DNA from: Streptomyces sp. NBC_00193
GTDB lineage: Bacteria; Actinomycetota; Actinomycetes; Streptomycetales; Streptomycetaceae
Direction: 5' to 3'
DNA length: 64,000 nt
Assembly: GCF_026342735.1 (NCBI RefSeq)
Contig: NZ_JAPEMM010000001.1
Coordinates: 5,642,001-5,706,000, forward strand
Part shown: positions 1 to 7,009 of the stretch, piece after piece
Position numbering within the stretch: the stretch's first letter is position 1
Layout of the letters: each line of letters starts with the position of its first letter
The notes under the pieces: generated by a model
Told to the model about the DNA's origin: nothing
What the model saw: only the letters and a program-made list of their open reading frames with translations
Database searches by the model: none
Made by a program: the position numbers and the translations under genes

Positions 1-224
1 ACGAGCGGACGAGCGGAAGCCAGGGTCGCGGGCCGCGGGTCGCGGGTCGGCGTGGTCCTGTCGTGCAGGCCCGAGGGCGTCCGGTTCCTTCTCCGCGCCG
101 GGCCCCGGGGTCGTACGGCGCGGGCCCGGGCCGAGCGCACCGCCCCTCGTTCCCGTGAGCGGGGTGCCCGGCCGGCGGCCGCCCCCTTCCCACCCGACGA
201 CAGCAGATCGAGGTCTGTACCGAA

Positions 225-1565
225 ATGACCAGTCACCAAGTGCAGTTGTTACTGCTGGACATCGCGCTGATCCTGCTGCTCGCCCGCGGGCTGGGTGCGC
301 TGGCCGTCCGCGTCGGGCAGCCTCCCGTGGTGGGTGAGATCCTCGCCGGGATCCTCCTCGGGCCCACCCTGTTCGGCAACCTGGCCGCCGACCACCTCTT
401 CCCGTCCGACGTACGGCCCCTGCTGGCCGGCCTGGCGAACGTCGGGGTCGCGCTGTTCATGTTCGTGGTCGGCCTGGAACTGGAACACCGCCTCCTGCGG
501 GGCAGGACGCGGGCCACCGTCGGAGCGGCCGTCGGCTCGACCCTGGTGCCGTTCGCCCTCGGAGCCCTCCTCGCCCTCTACCTGCTGCGCAATCACCCCA
601 CGGAGCAGCGAGCCGCGTTCGTGGTGTTCGTGGGCCTCTCGGTGTCGGTGACCGCGTTTCCCGTCCTCGCCCGAATCCTCGTCAGCCGGGGGCTGTCCCG
701 TACGGCGATCGGGGGCCTCGCACTGGCCACGGCGGCGGTCGTCGACGTCGTGGCCTGGACGGCGCTCGGCGGCGTACAGGCGGTGGCCGGCGACGCCGAG
801 AACTACTGGCTGGTGGCCCTGCTGATCCCGTTCGCGGGGGTGCTGCTGGCCGTACGGCCGCTGCTGCGCAGGGCGTTCGCGCCGGGCGGCATCGAGAAGC
901 CCCTCACGCAGACGATCCTGTCCCTCGTGATGGTCGGGGCCCTGCTCTCCGCGGCGGCCACCGAAGCCATGGGCATGCACTACATATTCGGAGCCTTCCT
1001 GTTCGGTGCGCTGATGCCCCGCGAGGGTGTGGACGTGCTGCGCGAGAAGATCCTGGACCGCACCGGGCAGATCACGTCCCTGCTGCTCCCCGTGTACTTC
1101 GTGGTGGCGGGCCTCAAGGTGGATCTGCGGGGCGTGGGGCTCGAAGGGCTCACCGAGTTCGGTGTCATCCTGCTCGTCGCGATCGGCGGGAAGTTCGGCG
1201 GCACCTATCTGGGCGCCCGGTCGCAGGCCCTGGACAAGAAGGACTCCCTGACCCTGGCGGCGCTGATGAACACCCGGGGCCTGACCGAGCTGGTCATCCT
1301 CGGAGTGGGTCTGGAACTCGGCTTGCTGGACGGCTCGTTGTACTCGCTGATGGTGGTGATGGCCCTGGTGACGACGGCGATGACGGGGCCGCTGCTGTCC
1401 CTGATCGGGGCGAGGAGTGCGGGCGCCGCGGCGGTCGGGAGGCCCGAGGGTGGCGGGGCGCCCGAGCGTGGCGGGGTGTCCGGGGACGACGAGGCGCCCG
1501 GGGACGACGAGGCTTCCGGGGAGGGTGTCGGCAGCGCGGGCCGGGGCAGCCGTGCGCTTGGCTGA
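225..1565 (+). CDS. Cation/proton antiporter (CPA2, Kef/CHX-like)
   Basis: Polytopic inner-membrane protein of 446 aa that probably exchanges Na+ or K+ for protons. Alternating hydrophobic stretches cover residues 5 to about 395, and the family signature SVTAFPVLARIL lies near residue 140. Length without the tail fits CPA2 antiporters. The last 50 residues form a hydrophilic Gly/Asp/Glu tail holding a duplicated hexapeptide (GDDEAP/GDDEAS). The ATG is preceded by GAGG at 210-213. Codon 9 (249-251) is TTA, the rare leucine codon read by bldA tRNA in Streptomyces, so translation could be developmentally controlled. The 3' end overlaps the next gene by 14 bases. Which cation it moves cannot be told from sequence. 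Positions 1-224 upstream contain no supported gene. Confidence 0.88.
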   Translation: MTSHQVQLLLLDIALILLLARGLGALAVRVGQPPVVGEILAGILLGPTLFGNLAADHLFPSDVRPLLAGLANVGVALFMFVVGLELEHRLLRGRTRATVGAAVGSTLVPFALGALLALYLLRNHPTEQRAAFVVFVGLSVSVTAFPVLARILVSRGLSRTAIGGLALATAAVVDVVAWTALGGVQAVAGDAENYWLVALLIPFAGVLLAVRPLLRRAFAPGGIEKPLTQTILSLVMVGALLSAAATEAMGMHYIFGAFLFGALMPREGVDVLREKILDRTGQITSLLLPVYFVVAGLKVDLRGVGLEGLTEFGVILLVAIGGKFGGTYLGARSQALDKKDSLTLAALMNTRGLTELVILGVGLELGLLDGSLYSLMVVMALVTTAMTGPLLSLIGARSAGAAAVGRPEGGGAPERGGVSGDDEAPGDDEASGEGVGSAGRGSRALG

Positions 1566-4500
1566 GCGGGACCGTGAGTTCGCCGGGCTCGTGGAGGTGC
1601 TCGATGACGGTTCCCGGGGCAGGGGGAGCGTTGCGCTCGTCCAGGCCGGAACCGGCTGTGGACGCACCGAGGTGCTCGATGCGCTGAGGGGTGTCGCGGT
1701 CGAGCGCGGGTTCCTCGTCCTGCGGGCCACCGGGGCGGGGCCGGAGCGTCGGGTAGAGGGCGGCATCCTGCGCCAGCTGCTCACTTACGCAGACGTTCCC
1801 GCGGGCCTTGCCGGTGAGTGGGCCCGGATCGCCGAGGTCGGGGTCGGGGTTGGGGTCGGGGTCGGGGTCGGCGCCCGGTGGCCGCCCGGGGCGGAGAGCG
1901 CCGGGGCCCTGCACGAGCTGTCCGCCGCGATCCTCCGGATCTCCGAGCGGGCGCCGGTCCTGCTGTGCGTGGACGACATCGAGCTCGCGGACTCCCTTTC
2001 CTTGTACTGGATCCTCCACCTGGCCCGGAACCTGCGCTCGTCCCGCATCGCCCTGGTGGCCGCCGAGTGCACGCCGTCGGGATCGGGCCGCCCGTCGCTG
2101 CACGCCGAGCTGCTGCGGCAGCCGAACCACCGCCGGATCGCCCTGGAGCCCCTGTCCCCGGCGGCGGTGGCCACCGTGCTCGCCGGGCATCTGGGTGCGC
2201 CCGCCGCGGCGGCCCTGGCCGAGGGCTTCCACCGCTTCAGCGGCGGCAACCCCCTGCTCGTCCGGGCCCTCGTGGAGGACCAGCGGCGGGCCGTGCCGCG
2301 CGGCCAGGTGCCGTACGAGCCCGTCGTTGCCGGGGCCTACGCGGACACGGTGCTGAGCTGCCTGCGCCGTGCCGGGCCCCTCGCCCTCCGGCTGGCCCGG
2401 GTGCTGGCCGCACTCGACGGCGCTGAGACGGACGCCGGGCTGCCGGCCCGGCTGCTCGACGAGGAGGCCGGGGCCGTCGAGGAGTGCCGCGCGGCGCTGG
2501 AGGCGGCCGGGCTCCTGGACGGGGGGCGCCTGCGGCATCCCGTAGCGCGATCGGCGGTGTTGCGGGGCCTGTCGGCGTCCGCCCGCCGGGAACTGCACCG
2601 CGGCGCGGCGGAGTTGCTCCACCGGGACGGGGCGAATGCCCTGCGGATCGCGCCGCACCTGCTGGCCGCCGGGCGCGCGCACCCGTCCTGGGCGGTGCCC
2701 GTGCTGGAGGAGGCCGCGGAACGCCACCTGGAGGCCGACCGGCCGCAGGACGCACACGACTGCCTCGCCCTCGCGCTCGCCGTCAGCCGGGGCGAGGACG
2801 AGCGGGTGGACCTCAGGGCGCGGCTGGCCGCCCTCGCGTGGGTCCTCAATCCGACGCTCGGCACCCGGCACTACGGCGAGTTGGCCCGCGCGCTGCGCGA
2901 TGGCCGGCTGCCCGGCCGGCACGCTCTGGCGCTGGCGAGACGGCTGCTGTGGCACGGCCGGTTCGAGGAGGCCGCCGAGGCCGTCGAGGCGGCGGGGCGA
3001 ACCCGGGCCCCCGGGCTGGTCCCGGACCCCGATCCGGCGACGGCCGGGGAGCTACGGGCCACCCGCGGACTCCTGCCGGCGACCCGCGGCCCCGCGGCGG
3101 CGGGGAGGGCGGAGCCCTCGGCGACCGGGACCCGGCGCGCCGGTGTGCCCGTCGGTGGGGTTGCCGGGGGCGTGGCCGCCGCCGTGCCCGCCGGGGCCGT
3201 GGCTGCCGGAACCTTGCCCGTCGGGGCCGTGCACGCCGGGGTAGCCGTCGGGACGGTGACCGTCCGGAACGTGTCTGCTGGTGTGGCCGCCAGGGTCGCG
3301 TCCGTCGGTGTACCCGCCGGGGCCGTGGCTGCGGGGACCGTGCCCGCCGCCGTGCCGGTCCGGGCCGTGCCCGCCGGGGTGGCCGCCGTGGCCGTGGCCG
3401 GTTCCGTGTCTGGCGGGACCTTGTCTGCCGGTGTTGCCGTCGGGACGGTGTCTGCCCGGGGTGCGTCTGCTGGTGTGTCTGCAGGGGCCGACCCCGTCGG
3501 TGTGACCGCCGGGACCGAACCCGTCGGGTCCGTGCCTGCTGGTCCGGAGGTCGGGACGGTGGTTGCCGGGGCCGTACCTGACGATGTGCCTGGCGGGGCC
3601 GGCTCCGTCGGGGTGGTTGCCGGGACCGAACCCGTCGGATCGGTGTCTGCCGGTGTGGCCGTCGGAATGGTGCCTGCCGGAGCCGCGCCCGCCGCAGTGT
3701 CCGCGGGGACCTTGCCTGCCGATGTGGCCGTCGCAATCGCGGCCGGGGCCGTGTCCGTCGGGAGTGAACCCGTCGTGGCCGAACCCGGCGGGACGGTGCT
3801 CGGCGGGATGGCGGCTGCTGGGGTCGGGGGTGCGGGGAGTGAACTTGGCGGGGCCGGACCCGTCGGGGGCGGGGGTGCGGGGAGTGAACCTGGCGGGGTC
3901 GGGACCGTCGGTGTGGTTGCCGGGGGCGTGCCCGGTGGGGGGGATGTCAGGGTTCGGGCTGCCGTGGCGTTGGCCGATGTGCTTGCCCATGGGTCCGGGG
4001 GGTCGGGGGCCGTCGATGCGGAGGAAGCGCTACGGGGCATGCGGCTCGGCTGGGGCACTCAGGAGTGGATCGTGTCCGCCGTCACGGCGTTGGTGCTCGC
4101 CGAGCGGTTGGAGGCTGCCGAGAGCTGGTGCGAGCTTCGGCTGGCCGAGGCCCGGGGCCGCCGGGTTCCTCTGTGGGAGGCGGAGTTCACCTCGCTGCTG
4201 GCCGGCATCCGGCTGCGCCAGGGGGATCCCCGCGCCGCGCGGAGGCTCGCCGAGGCGGCACTGGCCCTGGTCCCGGCGGAGAGCTGGGGCGCGGGACTGG
4301 GCGGGCCGCTGTCGGTCCTCGTACGGGCCGCCACCGAGACGGGAGACCACGAGGCGGCCGTGCGGCACCTCGCCGTGCCGGTACCGGACAGGATGTTCTC
4401 GACCCGCTTCGGGCTGGACTACCTGCACGCCCGTGGCCGCCACCACCTGGAGGCCGGGCGCCCCGACGAGGCCCTGGAGGACTTCGCGGTCTGCGCCGGG

Positions 4501-5760
4501 CTGATGCGCGCCTGGGGATGCGACCGGCCCGAGCTGGTGCCCTGGCGGACGGAGTCGGCCCGCGCGCACCTGGCTCTCGGGGACGAGGCCGCCGCGCGGG
4601 CCCTGGCCCACGAACAGCTCGCCCTCGCCGGACCGCATCGTACCCGGACCCGCGGGCTCACCCTGCGGGTCCTCGCCGCCACCGCGGACGTCGCCGAGCG
4701 CGCGGCGCTGCTGACCGAGGCGGTGGGCGTCCTGCGCGCGGCCGGTGACCCGCTGGAGACGGCCGGCGCCCTGACGGACCTCGGCCGCGCCCACCTCCGG
4801 GAGGCCAGGCCGGACAGGGCCCGGGCGGTGTTCGAGATGGCGGCGAGGCTCGCCGGAAGGTGCGGGGCGCAACCGCTGGGGACCGTACTCGCGGCGGAAC
4901 TGGACGGCCTGGGGCCGCGCGCCGGACGGACCGCGGATGGTGGAGCCGGCCGTTGCCCGGAGAGCGGGTCGGGCGCCGGATCAGGCCGCGGACCGGACGG
5001 CGGATCCGGCCAGGGATCGGGCTGCGGTTCGCGCGGTGGTTCGGGTGTTGGACCGGGCCGCGGATCGGGTGTGGGACGGGATGTCGGTTCGGGATGCGGA
5101 GGGGGCGCCGGACCAGGCACCGGAGCGGATGCCGGATCCGACGCCAAGCCCGGTCGCCGGGCGCGTGGCGGGTGGGGCCGCGGATCGGGCGTTGGATCGG
5201 ACGTCGGTTCGGGATGCGGAGCGGGCGCCGGGGCGGGCTGCGGACCGGATGCCGGACCAGGCACCGGACCGGGTGTCGGACCGGGCTGCGGACCGGATGC
5301 CGGATCCGACGCCGGGCCTGGTCGCCGGGTGTGCGGTGGGTCGGGCCGTGGATCGGGCGTTGGACCGGATGTCGGTTCGGGCTGCGGACCGGGCGCCGGA
5401 GCAGGCGCCGGACCGGATGCCGGAGCAGGCGCCGGTGCGGATGCCGGATCCGACGCCGGGCCCGGTCGCCGGGTGTGTGGTGGGGCGGGGCGGGGCGTCG
5501 GCGCTCTGGAGTTGCTGAGTGGTGCGGAGCGGCGGGTGGCCGGGCTCGCGGTGGGTGGGTACACCAACAGGGAGATCTCCGAGCTGCTCGTCGTCACCGT
5601 GAGCACGGTGGAACAGCACCTCACGCGCATCTTCCGGAAGCTCGGGGTCAGGGCGCGCAAGGACCTCCCGCCGGAGATCGGGGCCGACCCGGTGGAGTGG
5701 AGAGGGACCGGCCGTCGAGGGGCTGAAAGCGCCAGGCCCGATTCCGGCCCCGATGTGTAG
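1552..5760 (+). CDS. Giant STAND-ATPase LuxR-family regulator with low-complexity inserts
   Basis: About 1,402 aa from the GTG at 1552, which overlaps the antiporter end; an open frame continues upstream to 1417, so the start is not certain. The N-terminal ATPase has a Walker A-like AGTGCGRT at residues 32-39 with Arg where Lys is expected, and a Walker B-like VLLCVDDIE near 135. An alpha-helical repeat region follows, and a LuxR helix-turn-helix lies at about 1318-1375 (TNREISELL, VSTVEQHLTRIFRKLGV). This is the LAL architecture, normally about 900-1,000 aa. The excess comes from an Ala/Val/Gly-rich insert (about 536-800) and a Gly/Ser/Asp/Pro-rich insert (about 1126-1316) just before the DNA-binding domain. 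Predicted transcription activator; target unknown. Whether the Arg38 ATPase still binds nucleotide is open. Confidence 0.82.
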   Translation: MRLAERDREFAGLVEVLDDGSRGRGSVALVQAGTGCGRTEVLDALRGVAVERGFLVLRATGAGPERRVEGGILRQLLTYADVPAGLAGEWARIAEVGVGVGVGVGVGARWPPGAESAGALHELSAAILRISERAPVLLCVDDIELADSLSLYWILHLARNLRSSRIALVAAECTPSGSGRPSLHAELLRQPNHRRIALEPLSPAAVATVLAGHLGAPAAAALAEGFHRFSGGNPLLVRALVEDQRRAVPRGQVPYEPVVAGAYADTVLSCLRRAGPLALRLARVLAALDGAETDAGLPARLLDEEAGAVEECRAALEAAGLLDGGRLRHPVARSAVLRGLSASARRELHRGAAELLHRDGANALRIAPHLLAAGRAHPSWAVPVLEEAAERHLEADRPQDAHDCLALALAVSRGEDERVDLRARLAALAWVLNPTLGTRHYGELARALRDGRLPGRHALALARRLLWHGRFEEAAEAVEAAGRTRAPGLVPDPDPATAGELRATRGLLPATRGPAAAGRAEPSATGTRRAGVPVGGVAGGVAAAVPAGAVAAGTLPVGAVHAGVAVGTVTVRNVSAGVAARVASVGVPAGAVAAGTVPAAVPVRAVPAGVAAVAVAGSVSGGTLSAGVAVGTVSARGASAGVSAGADPVGVTAGTEPVGSVPAGPEVGTVVAGAVPDDVPGGAGSVGVVAGTEPVGSVSAGVAVGMVPAGAAPAAVSAGTLPADVAVAIAAGAVSVGSEPVVAEPGGTVLGGMAAAGVGGAGSELGGAGPVGGGGAGSEPGGVGTVGVVAGGVPGGGDVRVRAAVALADVLAHGSGGSGAVDAEEALRGMRLGWGTQEWIVSAVTALVLAERLEAAESWCELRLAEARGRRVPLWEAEFTSLLAGIRLRQGDPRAARRLAEAALALVPAESWGAGLGGPLSVLVRAATETGDHEAAVRHLAVPVPDRMFSTRFGLDYLHARGRHHLEAGRPDEALEDFAVCAGLMRAWGCDRPELVPWRTESARAHLALGDEAAARALAHEQLALAGPHRTRTRGLTLRVLAATADVAERAALLTEAVGVLRAAGDPLETAGALTDLGRAHLREARPDRARAVFEMAARLAGRCGAQPLGTVLAAELDGLGPRAGRTADGGAGRCPESGSGAGSGRGPDGGSGQGSGCGSRGGSGVGPGRGSGVGRDVGSGCGGGAGPGTGADAGSDAKPGRRARGGWGRGSGVGSDVGSGCGAGAGAGCGPDAGPGTGPGVGPGCGPDAGSDAGPGRRVCGGSGRGSGVGPDVGSGCGPGAGAGAGPDAGAGAGADAGSDAGPGRRVCGGAGRGVGALELLSGAERRVAGLAVGGYTNREISELLVVTVSTVEQHLTRIFRKLGVRARKDLPPEIGADPVEWRGTGRRGAESARPDSGPDV
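3160..3950 (+). repeat. Low-complexity Val/Ala/Gly coding repeat
   Basis: Degenerate short-period repeat inside the LuxR gene. It encodes variations on a five-residue V-x-A-G-x theme, with recurring pieces such as AGVAVGTV and AGTEPVGSV. All three forward frames and the reverse strand stay largely open, which explains the several long spurious reading frames here. It keeps the reading frame of the host gene throughout. Confidence 0.75.
4930..5500 (+). repeat. Long-unit Gly/Asp/Pro-rich tandem repeat before HTH
   Basis: Imperfect tandem repeat within the LuxR gene. A marker string gccggatccgacgcc recurs at about 5131, 5299 and 5443, giving unit lengths near 168 and 144 bases. The encoded units share GSDAxPGRR followed by GRGSGVGxDVGSGCG. 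Unit length is a multiple of three, so copy-number change would preserve the frame. Confidence 0.75.
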
Positions 5761-5772
5761 TGTGGCGACATG
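5753..5772 (+). promoter_or_regulatory. padR promoter with PadR-type operator; leaderless start
   Basis: The 5' part, ATGTGTAGTGTGGCGACA, matches the box in front of the MMPL gene at 6961-6978 at 16 of 18 positions. The flanking ATGT...ACAT halves are the usual PadR signature. A -10-like TAGTGT (5758-5763) lies inside it, exactly six bases before the padR ATG at 5770, which suggests an autoregulated leaderless transcript. Inferred, not measured. Confidence 0.55.
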
Positions 5773-6093
5773 AAGGCAGAGACCTTGCGAGGCAACCTGG
5801 AAGGCATGCTGCTGTCCGTGCTGGAGCCCGGAGAACAGCACGGCTATGCCGTCATCGAAGAACTCAAGCGGCGCAGCGGTGACGCGATCAACCTCCCCAC
5901 GGGGACGGTCTATCCGGCCCTGCACCGGCTGGAGGCCGCGGGGCTGGTCGGCAGCGAGTGGTCGACGTTCAACGGCCGGCGCCGCCGCAACTACTTCCTC
6001 ACCACGGCCGGACGCCGCGCCCTGGCCGACAAGCGCACGGCCTGGCAGGAGGTCTCCTCGGTCATCTCGGTGGTGCTGGGAGGCGGAGCGTGA
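5770..6093 (+). CDS. PadR-family transcriptional regulator
   Basis: 107-aa winged-helix regulator. The N-terminal domain shows the PadR pattern: LRGNLEGMLLSVLE, GYAVIEELKRRSG, then GTVYPALHRLEAAGLV and the wing GRRRRNYFLTTAGRRAL at about residues 60-90. The length is that of short PadR proteins with a minimal dimerisation helix. No ribosome-binding site is visible, and a -10-like element sits six bases upstream, so it is probably leaderless. Its stop codon overlaps the GTG of the HAAS-domain gene (6090), a common PadR pairing. Near-identical boxes in front of this gene and the MMPL exporter at 7010 imply autoregulation and repression of the exporter, probably relieved by a small ligand that cannot be predicted. 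Confidence 0.9.
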   Translation: MKAETLRGNLEGMLLSVLEPGEQHGYAVIEELKRRSGDAINLPTGTVYPALHRLEAAGLVGSEWSTFNGRRRRNYFLTTAGRRALADKRTAWQEVSSVISVVLGGGA

Positions 6094-6770
6094 CGGAAGC
6101 GGCGGTTTTACAGCGCTACACCGAGCACATCGCCGAACACCTCGTCGGACCGTCCTCCAGGCGGTCGGCGATCCTCGATGAGGTGCTGGACGGCCTGGAG
6201 TGCGCGACCGAGGGCAACCTGGAGGTCTGCCCCGACGCCGAGGAGGCCGCGCAGCGCGCCGTCCAGGAGTGGGGTCCGCCCACCGAGGTCGCCCGGGCCT
6301 ACAACGACGCCACGCTGAGGCTCAGCGCCAACCGGCTGTCCGCTCGTGCCGTGTGCGCGCTGCCCCTGCTCGCGTTGACCTGGGCGTCCGCCATGCTCGG
6401 GGGCCCGGCCGGCCCCTGGCAGGTCCGGCATCCGCCGCTGCTGCTGATGGGACTGTCGGTCGTCGCGTTCGGCTGCGTGCTCTCCCTGGCGGGAGCCGTC
6501 TCCGGGCTCCGCAAGGGCAGCGGCATCGAGGCGGCGGACGCGCGGCGGGACCGCGGGGTCACGACCGGGACCCTCGCGGCACTGATCGGACTGCTCTCCG
6601 TGCTGGGCGCGCTGATCCTGCTGATGCTCAACCGGGGCCTGAGCCATCCCGAATCCCTGGACTGGCCGATGGTCTCCATCGCGGCGACCCTGACCCTGCT
6701 GGCCGGCGCCTACTTCGGGCTGGCCCTGAAGCGTTTCGTCTCGGTCATGCGGGGAGCCGGATCCCCGTAG
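6090..6770 (+). CDS. HAAS-domain membrane protein coupled to PadR
   Basis: 226 aa from a GTG that overlaps the padR stop (GTGA). Residues 1-75 are a soluble helical domain (YTEHIAEHL, SRRSAILDEVLDGLECAT, PTEVARAY) of the HAAS/permease-prefix type that occurs next to PadR regulators. Residues 85-225 hold about four hydrophobic membrane segments. By analogy it may sense or relay a membrane signal to PadR; no enzymatic motif is seen. Translational coupling suggests stoichiometric production with PadR. A strong terminator follows at 6809-6864. Confidence 0.82.
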   Translation: MTEAAVLQRYTEHIAEHLVGPSSRRSAILDEVLDGLECATEGNLEVCPDAEEAAQRAVQEWGPPTEVARAYNDATLRLSANRLSARAVCALPLLALTWASAMLGGPAGPWQVRHPPLLLMGLSVVAFGCVLSLAGAVSGLRKGSGIEAADARRDRGVTTGTLAALIGLLSVLGALILLMLNRGLSHPESLDWPMVSIAATLTLLAGAYFGLALKRFVSVMRGAGSP

Positions 6771-6808
6771 TTCCGTAGTTCTGTAGTCCCGTAGTCCCGT
6801 AGTTCCCC

Positions 6809-6864
6809 AGAGCCCCTGGTGGGGGCGGCATCCATGGACGGATGCCGCCCCCACCAGGGGCTCT
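6809..6864 (+). terminator. Strong intrinsic terminator after padR operon
   Basis: Perfect 25-bp inverted repeat (6809-6833 with 6840-6864) with a six-base loop, ending in CTCTTCG. It separates the PadR/HAAS operon from the MMPL gene. Just upstream (6764-6806) lies a short direct repeat of the pentamer-like unit ccgtagt(t/c)c. Confidence 0.85.
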
Positions 6865-6961
6865 TCGCGTGTCCGGGGAGGGTGCGGGGTCCGGCCAACT
6901 TCCCCGTCGGGTCCTGCCTTTGGTTGCGGACGCCGGGCCGGGGAGCTACGTTGATCACCCA

Positions 6962-6993
6962 TGTGTAGCGTGGCTACACAATAGCGTCGCTAC
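6962..6993 (+). promoter_or_regulatory. Palindromic operator/promoter of MMPL exporter
   Basis: Perfect palindrome TGTGTAGC-GTG-GCTACACA at 6962-6980, followed by a second half-site-like TAGCGTCGCTA at 6983-6993. TAGCGT hexamers resembling -10 elements occur within both parts, so a bound regulator would cover the promoter. The ribosome-binding site AGGAGGT follows at 6994-7000. Similarity to the box ahead of padR points to PadR as the binding protein. Confidence 0.65.
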
Positions 6994-7009
6994 AGGAGGT
7001 AGGTGTGTC

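Noticed and set aside
3052..3990. Long minus-strand reading frames rich in Gly/His/Pro/Asp opposite the LuxR insert
   Set aside because: They are mirror products of the plus-strand low-complexity repeat, which leaves all frames open; no start signal or family match.
4981..5925. Minus-strand Ser/Arg/Thr-rich frame opposite the second LuxR repeat
   Set aside because: Shadow of the GC-rich tandem repeat; also crosses the padR gene.
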